Origin: JdFR-22 sp964534325
GTDB taxonomy: Archaea > Halobacteriota > Archaeoglobi > Archaeoglobales > Archaeoglobaceae
Assembly (NCBI GenBank): GCA_964534325.1
Contig: CAZHOR010000003.1
Location: forward strand, 113,418-177,417
DNA length: 64,000 nt
Direction of reading: 5' to 3'
Part shown: piece by piece, positions 52,385 through 61,474 of the stretch
How the letters are laid out: each line of letters starts with the position of its first letter
Position numbering within the stretch: the stretch's first letter is position 1
Translations under genes and position numbers: made by a program
The notes under the pieces: generated by a model
The model's database searches: none
The model's input: only the letters and a program-made list of their open reading frames with translations
What the model was told of the DNA's origin: nothing

Positions 52385-52609
52385 ATGGGAGAAGAGATAG
52401 ATTTGGATTTGAGGGGGTTGAAGTGTCCTCAACCGATACTGAAGATACAGTCAAAATCTTCAACCCTCCCGTCAGGCACAATACTAAAAGTATCTGCAGA
52501 TTGCTCCAGTTTTGAGAGAGACTTGAACATTTGGGCATCCAAAACAGGGAAAGCTATTCTGGAATGTATGAAGACGGATAACGCCTGGGTTGCGAAGATC
52601 AAAGTATAG
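52385..52609 (+). CDS. TusA/SirA-family sulfur carrier
   Basis: 74 aa. LDLRGLKCPQPILKIQSKSS with the persulfide-forming Cys14 in the canonical CPxP motif; ends WVAKIKV. TusA proteins carry sulfane sulfur as a persulfide between enzymes. Beside Hdr- and Dsr-type genes it typically delivers sulfur to or from dissimilatory enzymes. It closely matches the C-terminal domain of the kinase at 48605. The ribosome binding site is GAGGGGAGCG; the stop is 14 nt from the HdrA-like start. Confidence 0.93.
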   Translation: MGEEIDLDLRGLKCPQPILKIQSKSSTLPSGTILKVSADCSSFERDLNIWASKTGKAILECMKTDNAWVAKIKV

Positions 52610-52623
52610 TCTGGTCAATTGGC

Positions 52624-54501
52624 ATGAATAAAAAGAGTGTAGGTCTGTACCTGTGCCAGTGTGGGGGGGAGATAAGCCAAAAAGTTGACCTGAATAGAAT
52701 TGAGGGCTCTTTTAAGGATGATGAAGGTATTGAGGTAAACATAATCCCCATGTTCTGCACTCCAGAGGGCCTGGAGCAATTATCAAAAGACGTATCTCAT
52801 TATGAAAGAGTGATCTTTGCAGGATGCACTCCCAAGAGGATAGAAAGCACTCTAAGAGATGTAGCCAGAAGGGCTGGAGTGAACCCCTACTTGACACACA
52901 TCGTTAACCTCAGGGAGCAATGCGCCTGGGTAAATGATGAAGACTCTGCTGATAAGGCTACTGATAAGGCTATGAGTCTCATTAACGCTGCTTTGAGCAG
53001 GGTGAAAGAACAGGAAGGTCTGGAAGAGAAGTCCATTGAGGTCAATACAGATATTGTCGTTGTCGGTGGGGGCATCGCTGGAGTGATGGCAGCACTCAAT
53101 CTGAGTCAGGATTCAAGAAGAGTTCATCTGATAGAGAAGAGTCCCTTTTTGGGTGGGAAGACAGTGACTTATGAAGAGCTCACACCGGACCTCGAATGCG
53201 CTCAGTGCCTGGTGGCTCAACCCCTTCAGGATGTCCTGGAGAGGGATAACGTCATTCTCTACACCAGTTCAGAGGTTGTAGAAGCGAGGGGAGGACCCGG
53301 AAACTTCTCACTTAAAGTGAATCGTCAGCCCCGTTTCGTGGAGGTAGATAAGTGTATAGGGTGCAATGAATGCATCAACGTTTGTCCCGTAGACGTTCCC
53401 AGCGAGCACGAATTCGGCATGAAAAATAGGGGCGCAGTTTTTCTACCGACTGGTATGCTGCCCAATGCTCCATTCATCGACAGAAAGAATTGTGAAGAAG
53501 GCTGTCAGAAGTGTGTGGAGGCATGCATTTTTGACGCCATAGATCTTGACATGCAGGAGACAACCGCGGACATCGAGTGCGGGGCGGTGGTGCTGGCAAC
53601 CGGCTTTTCCACCTACCCCGATTTCAACTCAATATCCAGCAATATTTACACTTCTCCTCAGTTCGAGAGGCTTCTGGCCACCGATGGTCCGACGGAGGGA
53701 AAAGTAGTGGCAAGGGGAGATAAGGGGATGTATGAGCCGGAGTCAATAGCCATAATCCATTGTGCGGGAAGAGAGGAGCTGGGGTACTGCTCCCGGATCT
53801 GCTGCTCTACCGCCTTGAAATACGCTCACATGATCCACCGTCAGCTCCCTCGGTGCAGAATACATCACATCTACTCCGATATGGTGCTGGCACCATCCGA
53901 ACAAAAACTATATGATGACGCGAAAGAGTTTGCCATCTTCCATCGAAATGAGGGCCAGCCATCCATAAAGAATACCGACGGAAAGATCATAGTAGATTAT
54001 GGAGAAAATAATTTCCTTGAGGTGGATATGGTGGTCTTCATGAGCGGTATAGCCCCACCTTCGGATATTGAAGGGCTGGCGGAGAAATTCGGTTTGGAGC
54101 GGGACGTTAATGGCTTCCTTGAGGTGGAAGAGCTTTCGGTACAGGCCGCACCGGGAGTGATGGCTGCTGGAGGGGTTACAGGACCTTGTAGTGTTGAAGA
54201 AGCTTCTCAACGGGCACTGGCAGCAACTGGAAAGATACTATCTGCTCTCCGCCCGGGAGAAAAACTTCACTTGAATGCCGAATCATGCATTATCGATGAG
54301 GAGAAATGCTCCGGCTGTAAATTATGTGTGGAAGTTTGTCCTTATGGCACTATCAAATTCCAGAATGGAATATGTGAAATAGATGAGACCTTCTGTAATG
54401 GATGTGGAGTTTGTGCATCCGCCTGCCCGGTGGAAGCTATAAAGGCCAGAAACTATACTACAGAACAAATCGATGCCGAAATCAAGGGGTTGCTGAAATG
54501 A
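52624..54501 (+). CDS. HdrA-like FAD/Fe-S electron-transfer protein
   Basis: 625 aa. N-terminal domain with VGLYLCQCGGEISQKVD and FAGCTPKRIE; FAD-binding TDIVVVGGGIAGVMAALNLS near 147; then ferredoxin clusters CIGCNECINVCP (about 243) and CQKCVEACIF, and a C-terminal pair CSGCKLCVEVCP and CNGCGVCASACP. This is the HdrA layout; in sulfur metabolisers such proteins serve in Hdr-like complexes that oxidise or reduce carrier-bound sulfur or bifurcate electrons. HdrB/C are not in the window. Co-directional with tusA and mvhD-like, overlapping the latter by 4 nt (ATGA). Confidence 0.93.
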   Translation: MNKKSVGLYLCQCGGEISQKVDLNRIEGSFKDDEGIEVNIIPMFCTPEGLEQLSKDVSHYERVIFAGCTPKRIESTLRDVARRAGVNPYLTHIVNLREQCAWVNDEDSADKATDKAMSLINAALSRVKEQEGLEEKSIEVNTDIVVVGGGIAGVMAALNLSQDSRRVHLIEKSPFLGGKTVTYEELTPDLECAQCLVAQPLQDVLERDNVILYTSSEVVEARGGPGNFSLKVNRQPRFVEVDKCIGCNECINVCPVDVPSEHEFGMKNRGAVFLPTGMLPNAPFIDRKNCEEGCQKCVEACIFDAIDLDMQETTADIECGAVVLATGFSTYPDFNSISSNIYTSPQFERLLATDGPTEGKVVARGDKGMYEPESIAIIHCAGREELGYCSRICCSTALKYAHMIHRQLPRCRIHHIYSDMVLAPSEQKLYDDAKEFAIFHRNEGQPSIKNTDGKIIVDYGENNFLEVDMVVFMSGIAPPSDIEGLAEKFGLERDVNGFLEVEELSVQAAPGVMAAGGVTGPCSVEEASQRALAATGKILSALRPGEKLHLNAESCIIDEEKCSGCKLCVEVCPYGTIKFQNGICEIDETFCNGCGVCASACPVEAIKARNYTTEQIDAEIKGLLK

Positions 54502-54908
54502 CTGCCAGCACGAACTCCAAAGTGAATGCGATCGCTTTTTGCTGCTCTTACTGCAGTTATGAGGCTGCGGATAGGGCTGGTGGGCTTAGAAAGAATTATC
54601 CTCCGGAAGTCAGGATTGTGCGGGTTCCGTGTTCTGGGAGAGTCGATCTGGAGCACGTATTGAGGGCTCTGGAGAACGGAGCTGAAGGCGTTATGGTATT
54701 GGGATGCCACCCCGGTGATTGCCATTTCAAGAGCGGTAATAAAAAAGCCTACAGAAGATATCTATTGCTGAAGAACATCCTCAAAAGTGCGGGAATTGAA
54801 GAAGAGAGAGTTAAATTCGACTGGATAAGTGCAAATGAAGATGAAAAGTTCATAAAAGTGGCAAAAGATTTTGTAGAGACTTTAAAGAACCTGAACGGAC
54901 GAAAATGA
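54498..54908 (+). CDS. MvhD/FlpD-type [2Fe-2S] electron-transfer subunit
   Basis: 136 aa. AIAFCCSYCSYEAADRAGGL carries the MvhD cysteine motif; CSGRVD and LGCHPGDCHF are further conserved Cys sites. In methanogens MvhD passes electrons between hydrogenase or formate dehydrogenase and HdrA. Here it probably passes electrons to the HdrA-like protein. ATG at 54498 overlaps the HdrA stop (ATGA); the longer frame to 54402 lies inside hdrA. Confidence 0.92.
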   Translation: MTASTNSKVNAIAFCCSYCSYEAADRAGGLRKNYPPEVRIVRVPCSGRVDLEHVLRALENGAEGVMVLGCHPGDCHFKSGNKKAYRRYLLLKNILKSAGIEEERVKFDWISANEDEKFIKVAKDFVETLKNLNGRK

Positions 54909-54945
54909 ACTCTGAATTACCGGTCGGGCAATATGTTCACAACCT

Positions 54946-54971
54946 TTTAGTACGAAATTTAGTACGAAATT
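54946..54971. promoter_or_regulatory. Tandem TTTAGTACGAAA repeat before second importer
   Basis: TTTAGTACGAAATT at 54946-54959 and 54958-54971, period 12 nt. The TTTAGTA core equals the half site of the palindrome before the first importer (46627-46643). It lies 67 nt before the permease start and may bind the same metal- or corrinoid-responsive regulator. Confidence 0.45.
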
Positions 54972-55037
54972 GTTAAATTCATTTCTCCAGACCCCCTTTA
55001 ATGCGTTCACCAATTTACCTCAATAGCTGTGGAGCTT

Positions 55038-56009
55038 ATGGAAGATATGAGAGCTAAGTTTATTTTAGTTCTGATAATACTGGATATTCTGGCAGTTTTC
55101 ATTGGTCTGAATTTCGGGTCATCCGATTTGGGTTTGCTGGACGTTTCAAGCAGCCCAATGGCCAAACAGATTGTGCTGGATTACAGGATGCCCAGAACGC
55201 TGGTAGCAATGTCTGTGGGTGTTGCTCTGGCTACTGCAGGGTGTATCATGCAGTCATTGTTCCGAAACCCTTTAGCGGACCCCTACATACTGGGTATTTC
55301 CAGCGGGGCGAGTGCTGGTGCGGCACTGGTGATGGTCATTGGGCTGGCATCCACCATCAACATAACCATAGGAGCATTCTTGGCCTCAGTTGCTACCATG
55401 TTCGTGGTCTACCGCATCGGGAAGGTGAAGGCTGCACTGCCAGTATTGACCCTGCTGCTGGCGGGGGTGGCCATGGCCTACTTTCTGTCAGGAGTTACAT
55501 CCCTCCTGCTCTACGTTGCGGCCAGAGATATGCACCAGATAGTTTTCTGGATAATGGGTGGTTTCTGGACCGCTGGCTGGTTCAAGTTCCAGGTGGTCAT
55601 ACTGCCGGTCATTGGGAGCGTGATCTATGCCATATACAGTTCATGGAAGCTCAACGCGATCCTTATGGGTGAAGAGCATGCCATGAGTGTGGGATTAGAT
55701 GTAGAAGCATTCAAGAGAAAAATGATAGTTGTCTCTGCTCTTTTGACTTCAGTGGCTGTCTCCGTGAGCGGAGCGATTGGATTCGTCGGTCTGGTAACCC
55801 CTCATGCGGTAAGACTTATTGTGGGTGGGGACAATAGAGTTTTATTGCCTGCGACCGTCCTCTGTGGAGCAGCTCTTATGCCGGTGATAGATGTGGTATC
55901 CAGGACGGCAACTGAAGGAGAGATACCCGTGGGGATAATCACTGCTTTACTGGGAGCACCGTTCTTCCTGTTCCTGCTGAGGAGGAGGAAATATGATTTT
56001 GGAAGTTGA
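55038..56009 (+). CDS. ABC importer permease, FecCD family (second system)
   Basis: About 323 aa with ten helices. ALATAGCIMQSLFRNPLADP, YILGISSGASAGAALVMVIG, GAIGFVGLVTPHAVRLIVGG: FecCD/BtuC signature. Start ATG 55038 follows GTGGAG; GTG 55029 and ATG 55047 are alternatives. Overlaps the ATPase gene by 17 nt. No substrate-binding protein is next to it, unlike the first importer. Confidence 0.95.
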   Translation: MEDMRAKFILVLIILDILAVFIGLNFGSSDLGLLDVSSSPMAKQIVLDYRMPRTLVAMSVGVALATAGCIMQSLFRNPLADPYILGISSGASAGAALVMVIGLASTINITIGAFLASVATMFVVYRIGKVKAALPVLTLLLAGVAMAYFLSGVTSLLLYVAARDMHQIVFWIMGGFWTAGWFKFQVVILPVIGSVIYAIYSSWKLNAILMGEEHAMSVGLDVEAFKRKMIVVSALLTSVAVSVSGAIGFVGLVTPHAVRLIVGGDNRVLLPATVLCGAALMPVIDVVSRTATEGEIPVGIITALLGAPFFLFLLRRRKYDFGS

Positions 56010-57222
56010 GAACATAAAACTGCATCTGGAGAGCGCTGAAGTACTTTCGGACGTGACCTTTAAAGTGAGCAGCGGGGAGATGGTAGCCCTATTGGGGCCC
56101 AACGGTAGCGGGAAGACCACCCTGCTGAGGACGATCTATGGAGTCCTGGCACCGGATATGGGAGCAATATACCTCGACGGTAAGAACACCGATCAGCTCA
56201 AACTGGAGCATGTGGCGAAGGATCTGGGCTATCTCCCCCAGGAAAAAGCGGATACATTCCTTAAAGTAATGGATGTGGTCCTTCTGGGCAGAACCCCTTA
56301 CGGCAGGAAACCCACGCAACAAGACTTCAAGATAGCTGAAAATTGTTTGAAGCAGGTAGGCATTGAGGGGTTGAAGGACAGGCTCTTCTCCAATTTGAGC
56401 GGGGGAGAAAAGCAGAAAGTATTGCTGGCCAGGATATTCACTCAACAGGCCAGCACCTTACTGCTGGACGAGCCAACCGCGCATCTGGACATCTCTAGTC
56501 AGATAGAGATAATGGAGATCCTCAGAGAAAGGACGCTGGAGGATTTCTCTGCTCTGATCGCAGTTCATGATATAAATCTGGCCACCACCTTCTGCGACCG
56601 CATCCTGATGGTGAAAGACGGGAAGATCGCCTATTCTGGAGGGCCTGAAGTGGTCACTCCTCAAAGCATAAAAGATGTTTTCGGGGCTCATGTGAAGGTA
56701 AGGGATCAGGCGGGAAGACCGTTTGTCATACCGTCTGCCTCACCACAACTGGAAAGCAATGGCAGACATGTGCACGTCATTTGTGGGGGTGGGAGCGGTA
56801 AGGACATAATCGATATCCTATATCTTGCCGGGTACCGGGTCTCGGCGGGAGTGTTAAACGCCCTTGACTCTGACCTGGAGGCAGTGGGAGAAGTAGGTGA
56901 CGTGGTCAGTGAAGCGCCTTTCTCCCCCATAAGTGAGGAGTCCCATGAAAAGAACCTGGAGCTGATAGATGCCAGTGACGTGGTGGTGCTGGCCAACCTA
57001 TGCATAGGGAGCGGGAATCTGTTGAATCTGGAAGCGGCCAAAAAGGCTGCCGAGCAGGGAAAACTGGTGGTGGTAAACTCTACACCCTTTGAAGAAAGAG
57101 AGTATTGTGGAGAAGAAGCTGAAGCACTTTTCAGAGAGGTCTGTGATAATGCGGTGACCATAAAGAGCGAACAAGATCTGTTAAAGGCTGTAGAAGAGCT
57201 TGTAGGATTCAACGGTGGTTGA
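55993..57222 (+). CDS. ABC importer ATPase with C-terminal extension (second system)
   Basis: Residues 1-245 are a FecE/BtuD ATPase: Walker A GPNGSGKTT, signature NLSGGEKQK, Walker B TLLLDEPTAHLD. Residues about 250-409 are an extra domain (HVHVICGGGSGKDIIDILYL; VVVLANLCIGSGNLLNLEAA) resembling the Rossmann-like tails of some archaeal BtuD-like ATPases, possibly binding a nucleotide or corrinoid. The last 14 nt overlap the convergent cobA gene. Confidence 0.92.
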   Translation: MILEVENIKLHLESAEVLSDVTFKVSSGEMVALLGPNGSGKTTLLRTIYGVLAPDMGAIYLDGKNTDQLKLEHVAKDLGYLPQEKADTFLKVMDVVLLGRTPYGRKPTQQDFKIAENCLKQVGIEGLKDRLFSNLSGGEKQKVLLARIFTQQASTLLLDEPTAHLDISSQIEIMEILRERTLEDFSALIAVHDINLATTFCDRILMVKDGKIAYSGGPEVVTPQSIKDVFGAHVKVRDQAGRPFVIPSASPQLESNGRHVHVICGGGSGKDIIDILYLAGYRVSAGVLNALDSDLEAVGEVGDVVSEAPFSPISEESHEKNLELIDASDVVVLANLCIGSGNLLNLEAAKKAAEQGKLVVVNSTPFEEREYCGEEAEALFREVCDNAVTIKSEQDLLKAVEELVGFNGG

Positions 57223-57955
57223 ACTGGTCTGAAAGTTTGACCACATCCCCTACCACTATCAGGACCGGGCCCTTCAACTCTTCTTTATCCACCACATCGG
57301 CTATGGACAGGAGGTCTCCGGTCAACATCTTTTGCTTATCTGTGGTCCCGCTCTCGATGATCGCTACGGGGGTCAGTGGATCCCTTCCGGCTTTGATGAG
57401 CCGGTTGCACAGGTCTCTAATGGTATCTCGTCCCATAAGGACCACGATCGTCCCCTGAAGGGGAGCTTTGCTCCAGGCATCGATATCGTCTCTCCCTGTG
57501 ACCACCAGGATGGTGGAGGACATGTTGGGATGGGTGAGAGGGATCCCTGCGCAGGTAGGGACGGAGCTGATGGAGCTGATGCCCGGGACGATCTCGAAAG
57601 GAATTTTTTCTTTGACCATGAATTCTGCCTCAATACCACCTCTACCGAAAATGAAGGGGTCGCCACCTTTTAGCCTGACTATGTGTTTTCCTTCTTCGAA
57701 AAACTTTTTTAGTAATAAGTTAATTTCATCTTGCCTTTTACCTCCCCTTTCACCCCCCTTCTTCCCCACATAAATTATTTGTTTATCCATATCTTTTAAC
57801 ATTTTTATTATATCTTCTCCAACGAGTTTATCATATAGTACGATATCTGCACCCTCAATAACCTTTAGGGCTTTTACCGTAAGAAGCTCTGGATTGCCTG
57901 GACCAGAGCCTACAAGATACACTTTGCCCTTCTCACTATTATCAAGGTGGAGCAT
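57209..57955 (-). CDS. cobA: Uroporphyrinogen-III C-methyltransferase (SUMT)
   Basis: Makes precorrin-2 from uroporphyrinogen III with two SAM, the branch point to siroheme and cobalamin. GSGPGNPELLTVKALKVIEG, ADIVLYDKLV, RLKGGDPFIFGRGGIEAEFM, GISSISSVPTCAGIPLTHP are the SUMT motifs. DsrAB need siroheme, so its site beside dsrAB is telling. Convergent with the importer ATPase (14-nt overlap), divergent from dsrA. Confidence 0.96.
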   Translation of the reverse strand: MLHLDNSEKGKVYLVGSGPGNPELLTVKALKVIEGADIVLYDKLVGEDIIKMLKDMDKQIIYVGKKGGERGGKRQDEINLLLKKFFEEGKHIVRLKGGDPFIFGRGGIEAEFMVKEKIPFEIVPGISSISSVPTCAGIPLTHPNMSSTILVVTGRDDIDAWSKAPLQGTIVVLMGRDTIRDLCNRLIKAGRDPLTPVAIIESGTTDKQKMLTGDLLSIADVVDKEELKGPVLIVVGDVVKLSDQFNHR

Positions 57956-58049
57956 TTAGGTTTAAAGCCTGTGAGAAATCTAAATACTTTTTGGTTTAAC
58001 TCCGCAATCCTTCTATAATGATTAATCATGTCTATTTTTAAATTCGAAA

Positions 58050-58099
58050 ACCTTATATATTGTCGATAAGTGCTTTGAATCGAAAATTGGAGGTGAACT
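58050..58099 (+). promoter_or_regulatory. dsrA promoter and ribosome binding site
   Basis: CCTTATATAT at 58051-58060 is a strong TATA box; transcription would start near 58080. GGAGGTGA at 58089-58096 is an optimal ribosome binding site 3 nt before the ATG. Short repeats TTCGAAAA and ATCGAAAA flank the TATA box and could be regulator contacts. Confidence 0.6.
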
Positions 58100-59338
58100 A
58101 TGTCAGAAACGCCTATGTCTGATGAATTAGAAAAAGGGCCCTATCCTAGTTTTGTTACAGAAATCAAAAGAGCCGCCGAGAAAAATAAGATGGCAGGTGG
58201 CCTACTGAAGGTTCTAGAGAGGTCTTACGAAGACAAAAAAACTCACTGGAAGCATGGTGGAATTGTTGCTGTGAAAGGTTACGGTGGAGGAGTTATCGGT
58301 AGATATAGTGATTTGCCTGAAGAATTCCCCGAAGTTGCTCATTTCCACACCATGCGTATAAACCAGCCCAATGGTAAATTCTACACCACAAAGGCTTTGA
58401 AGCAAATATGTGATATCTGGGATGAGCAGGGAAGCTCAGTAACCAACTTCCACGGCTCAACAGGAGATATGGTCCTTTTGGGAACATTCTCAGAACGTTT
58501 GCAAGTTGTGAGAGATAAGCTTGAAAAGATGGACCCGCCCTTCGATATCGGAGGAAGCGGTTCGGATTTGAGAACGCCGAGTGCCTGCATAGGCCCGGCA
58601 AGATGTGAGTGGGCATTATACGATACCCTGGAATTCTGCTACGAGATGACCAGAGAGTTCCAGAGCGAACTGCACAGGCCAATGTGGCCATATAAGTTCA
58701 AATTCAAATTCTCAGGATGCCCCAACGACTGTATCGCATCAAAAGCGAGATCCGATTTTGCAGTTATTGGAACTTGGAAGGATGAAATCAAGATAGATCA
58801 GAATGAAGTTAAGGAATACGCCAAGAACATGGACATCCAGGAAGAAGTTATTGACTGGTGCCCCACCAAATGTATGAACTGGGACGGAAAAGAGCTGAAG
58901 ATCGACGATGCCAACTGTGTAAGGTGCATGCACTGCATCAACAAGATGCCCAAAGCACTTAGACCAGGAGACGATAGAGGAGCAACCATACTTGTTGGTG
59001 GAAAAGCACCATTCATGATGGGCTCCACCATTGGTTGGGTGCTGTTCCCCTTCCTGAGCAATGAGGATGAAGATGAAGGCATAAAATGGCCTTACGAATA
59101 CATTAAAGAGACCGTTGAAGAACTCTGGGAGTTCTGGGATGAAGAAGGCAAGTTCAGAGAGAGAGTTGGAGAGCTCCTGTGGAGAAAGGGCATGAACAAC
59201 CTGCTGGAAGTTATGGGATTGGAAGCCAAACCATATCACATCAGCAGCCCCAGGAACAACCCGTTCATGTTCTTCAAGAAGGAAGAGCTGGTGCAATCAC
59301 CGTATCTCAAAGAGTTAGAAAAGAGGGGGTTGTGGTAA
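58100..59338 (+). CDS. dsrA: Dissimilatory sulfite reductase alpha subunit
   Basis: Reduces sulfite with six electrons towards sulfide via siroheme-[4Fe-4S]. Siroheme/cluster Cys 163 and 169 (CIGPARC) and 207, 211 (SGCPNDC) are present, as is the ferredoxin insert DANCVRCMHCINKMPKAL (C273, 276, 279). 412 aa is normal. The reductive type is likely from dsrD nearby; an oxidative (rDsr) use cannot be excluded by eye. 1 nt separates it from dsrB. Confidence 0.98.
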   Translation: MSETPMSDELEKGPYPSFVTEIKRAAEKNKMAGGLLKVLERSYEDKKTHWKHGGIVAVKGYGGGVIGRYSDLPEEFPEVAHFHTMRINQPNGKFYTTKALKQICDIWDEQGSSVTNFHGSTGDMVLLGTFSERLQVVRDKLEKMDPPFDIGGSGSDLRTPSACIGPARCEWALYDTLEFCYEMTREFQSELHRPMWPYKFKFKFSGCPNDCIASKARSDFAVIGTWKDEIKIDQNEVKEYAKNMDIQEEVIDWCPTKCMNWDGKELKIDDANCVRCMHCINKMPKALRPGDDRGATILVGGKAPFMMGSTIGWVLFPFLSNEDEDEGIKWPYEYIKETVEELWEFWDEEGKFRERVGELLWRKGMNNLLEVMGLEAKPYHISSPRNNPFMFFKKEELVQSPYLKELEKRGLW

Positions 59339-59339
59339 A

Positions 59340-60503
59340 ATGACCGATGCAAGAAAAGTTGACTGGGATGCAAGACTGAAGAACTACCAGGATCACCTGG
59401 ATGAGAAGAAAGCGAAGGATTATGTTTCGGACTTCGGTCCTCCCCACTACGGTTTGATGATCCCACCGGTCCTCAAGAAGAACTGGGGTCAGTGGAAATA
59501 CCACGAGGTTCCCAGAACTGGTGTGCTCAAACACGTAGCCGAAAGCGGAGACACAGTCTGGACTGTAAGGGCAGCAACTCCCAGACTTATAAGCACAGAA
59601 GGTATAAGAGACTTTATGGAAATTGCAGATAAATACTGCGATGGATACCTCAGATGGACCACCAGGAACAATGTGGAGTTCCTGACAACCGATGAGAGCA
59701 AAGTTGATGATATCATAAAGGATCTGGAAGATAAAGGATGGCCTGTTGGTGGAACCCACGATGCTGTAACAGGTAAGTATGCTTTATCCAACATTATCCA
59801 CACTCAGGGATGGATCCACTGCCATACCCCGGCTATTGATGCCTCGGGTATTGTTAAATCCGTGATGGATGAGCTTTTCGATTACTTCCAGGATATGAAG
59901 CTTCCGGGCTTGTGCAGGATTGCTCTGGCATGTTGTCCAAACATGTGTGGTTCAGTTCATGCATCTGACATAGCCATCGTAGGTATTCACAGAGCACCAC
60001 CCTTGGTCGATGATGATGGAGTAAGGAGAATGTGTGAGCTTCCCACCACCGTCGCATCCTGTCCAAATGCAGCTATCAAAATGAAGGCAAAAGAAAAGAC
60101 TGTGGAGATCAACACAGAGAAGTGCATGTATTGCGGAAACTGCTACACCATGTGCCCCGGACTGCCCATCTTCGATCCGGATAATGACGGCGCATCCATA
60201 ATGGTGGGAGGAAAGATCTCAGCAGCAAGAGATGATCCCAAGTTATCCAAGGTAGTTGTACCCTGGCTTCCCAACGAGCCACCCAGATGGCCATCAGTAG
60301 TTAAGGCAGTCAAACAAATCCTTGAGGCATGGGCCGCTGATGCCAAGAAGCACGAGAGGATTGCAGAGTGGGCAGAGAGAATTGGATGGGAGAAGTTCTT
60401 CGATAAAACAGGTCTTGAGTTTTCATCACACCTGATAAACGACTACGACGTAACACCATTCATATACCAGCAGCTAAGAGTTACTACCAACTTCAGATGG
60501 TGA
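59340..60503 (+). CDS. dsrB: Dissimilatory sulfite reductase beta subunit
   Basis: Partner of DsrA in the alpha2beta2 enzyme. IIHTQGWIHCHTPAIDASGI and LCRIALACCPNMCGSVHASD carry the siroheme-cluster Cys and basic residues; ferredoxin domain INTEKCMYCGNCYTMCPGLP. 387 aa. Translationally linked to dsrA. The C-terminal tail (after about 360) is longer than in many homologues. Confidence 0.98.
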   Translation: MTDARKVDWDARLKNYQDHLDEKKAKDYVSDFGPPHYGLMIPPVLKKNWGQWKYHEVPRTGVLKHVAESGDTVWTVRAATPRLISTEGIRDFMEIADKYCDGYLRWTTRNNVEFLTTDESKVDDIIKDLEDKGWPVGGTHDAVTGKYALSNIIHTQGWIHCHTPAIDASGIVKSVMDELFDYFQDMKLPGLCRIALACCPNMCGSVHASDIAIVGIHRAPPLVDDDGVRRMCELPTTVASCPNAAIKMKAKEKTVEINTEKCMYCGNCYTMCPGLPIFDPDNDGASIMVGGKISAARDDPKLSKVVVPWLPNEPPRWPSVVKAVKQILEAWAADAKKHERIAEWAERIGWEKFFDKTGLEFSSHLINDYDVTPFIYQQLRVTTNFRW

Positions 60504-60546
60504 AAATTTAAATAACCACCAACTCAAATAAAAATGGTGACCAAAG

Positions 60547-60777
60547 ATGGCGGATTATACTGAAGAAGATGAGAAAGTAATAAAGGACAAATTGGGACAA
60601 AAGGCCTGGAAAATCAAGGATTTGGCCAAGGTCACAAAAATTGACAAAAAAGTTGTCAAACAGATAGTACAGGATTTAATACAAAAGGAAGAAGCAGCTT
60701 ACTGGTCTTCCGGATCTACAACATACGTAACATCCCCAGAATACCTTGCAGACATGGAGAAGAGAAGATCTGAATAA
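60547..60777 (+). CDS. dsrD: DsrD, sulfite-reductase activator
   Basis: 76 aa winged helix: DKLGQKAWKIKDLAKVTKID then KKVVKQIVQDLIQKEEAAYW. DsrD is a hallmark of reductive sulfite reduction and activates DsrAB allosterically. Starts 44 nt after dsrB; AATTTAAATAA in that gap may be its own TATA box. Confidence 0.95.
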   Translation: MADYTEEDEKVIKDKLGQKAWKIKDLAKVTKIDKKVVKQIVQDLIQKEEAAYWSSGSTTYVTSPEYLADMEKRRSE

Positions 60778-60968
60778 TCTTCTTTTTTAATTTATTTTTA
60801 TTTTCTTTCCCGTTTTAGCAATTCTGATCTTACTGATCGTTAAATCTTTGTATTGTTCAACTTTTTTTGTTTAGCTTACAGACCTGTTTAACCAAGATTC
60901 AGGCTAAGGAACAATTCCAAAAACTTTAATTACCTTTTCAGAATTTCTGATTCATTGGAGGTGAAATA

Positions 60969-61160
60969 GTGGGAGACATAGCCATTGACCAGGAAAAATG
61001 CGATGGTTGCGCGGAATGCCTGTCTGTTTGCCCTAATGATGTGTTTGATTTGAATGGGGAGGGCCAGTCTGAGCCTGTGAATATGGATGATTGTGATGAC
61101 TGCTGCTCTTGTGTGGAGGCATGCCCCAACGAAGCCATCCTGAACTCAGCATGTGAGTAA
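60969..61160 (+). CDS. Two-cluster ferredoxin beside dsrABD (copy 1)
   Basis: 63 aa, GTG start behind GGAGGTGAAATA. CDGCAECLSVCPNDVFDLNG and CDDCCSCVEACPNEAI give two 4Fe-4S motifs. Very acidic. Probably donates electrons to DsrAB or takes them from the Hdr/MvhD proteins. 129 nt (61011-61139) are identical to the next ferredoxin (61346-61474). Confidence 0.95.
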   Translation: MGDIAIDQEKCDGCAECLSVCPNDVFDLNGEGQSEPVNMDDCDDCCSCVEACPNEAILNSACE

Positions 61161-61474
61161 CACACTCATTTAATTTTTATTTATTGTCAATATTTTTATA
61201 AATCTGCTTGTAAGTTAATCATCGTGCTGCAAAATTGTCTGTTGATGATAGGAAAATACTTAAATATACTTATAATCTAAAGGCATTTAGAGGTGATGAA
61301 AATATGGGAAATATCGTGGTAAATAACGAATTATGTGATGGTTGTGCGGAATGCCTGTCTGTTTGCCCTAATGATGTGTTTGATTTGAATGGGGAGGGCC
61401 AGTCTGAGCCTGTGAATATGGATGATTGTGATGACTGCTGCTCTTGTGTGGAGGCATGCCCCAACGAAGCCATC
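61011..61474 (+). repeat. Duplicated 129-nt block in two ferredoxin genes
   Basis: 61011-61139 and 61346-61474 are identical base for base (offset 335). The flanking N- and C-terminal codons and intergenic DNA differ. This points to recent gene conversion or duplication. Confidence 0.85.

Noticed and set aside
57209..57222. Overlap of importer ATPase and cobA 3' ends as a possible frame error
   Set aside because: Both proteins end at normal family positions; a 14-nt convergent overlap is acceptable in compact archaeal genomes.
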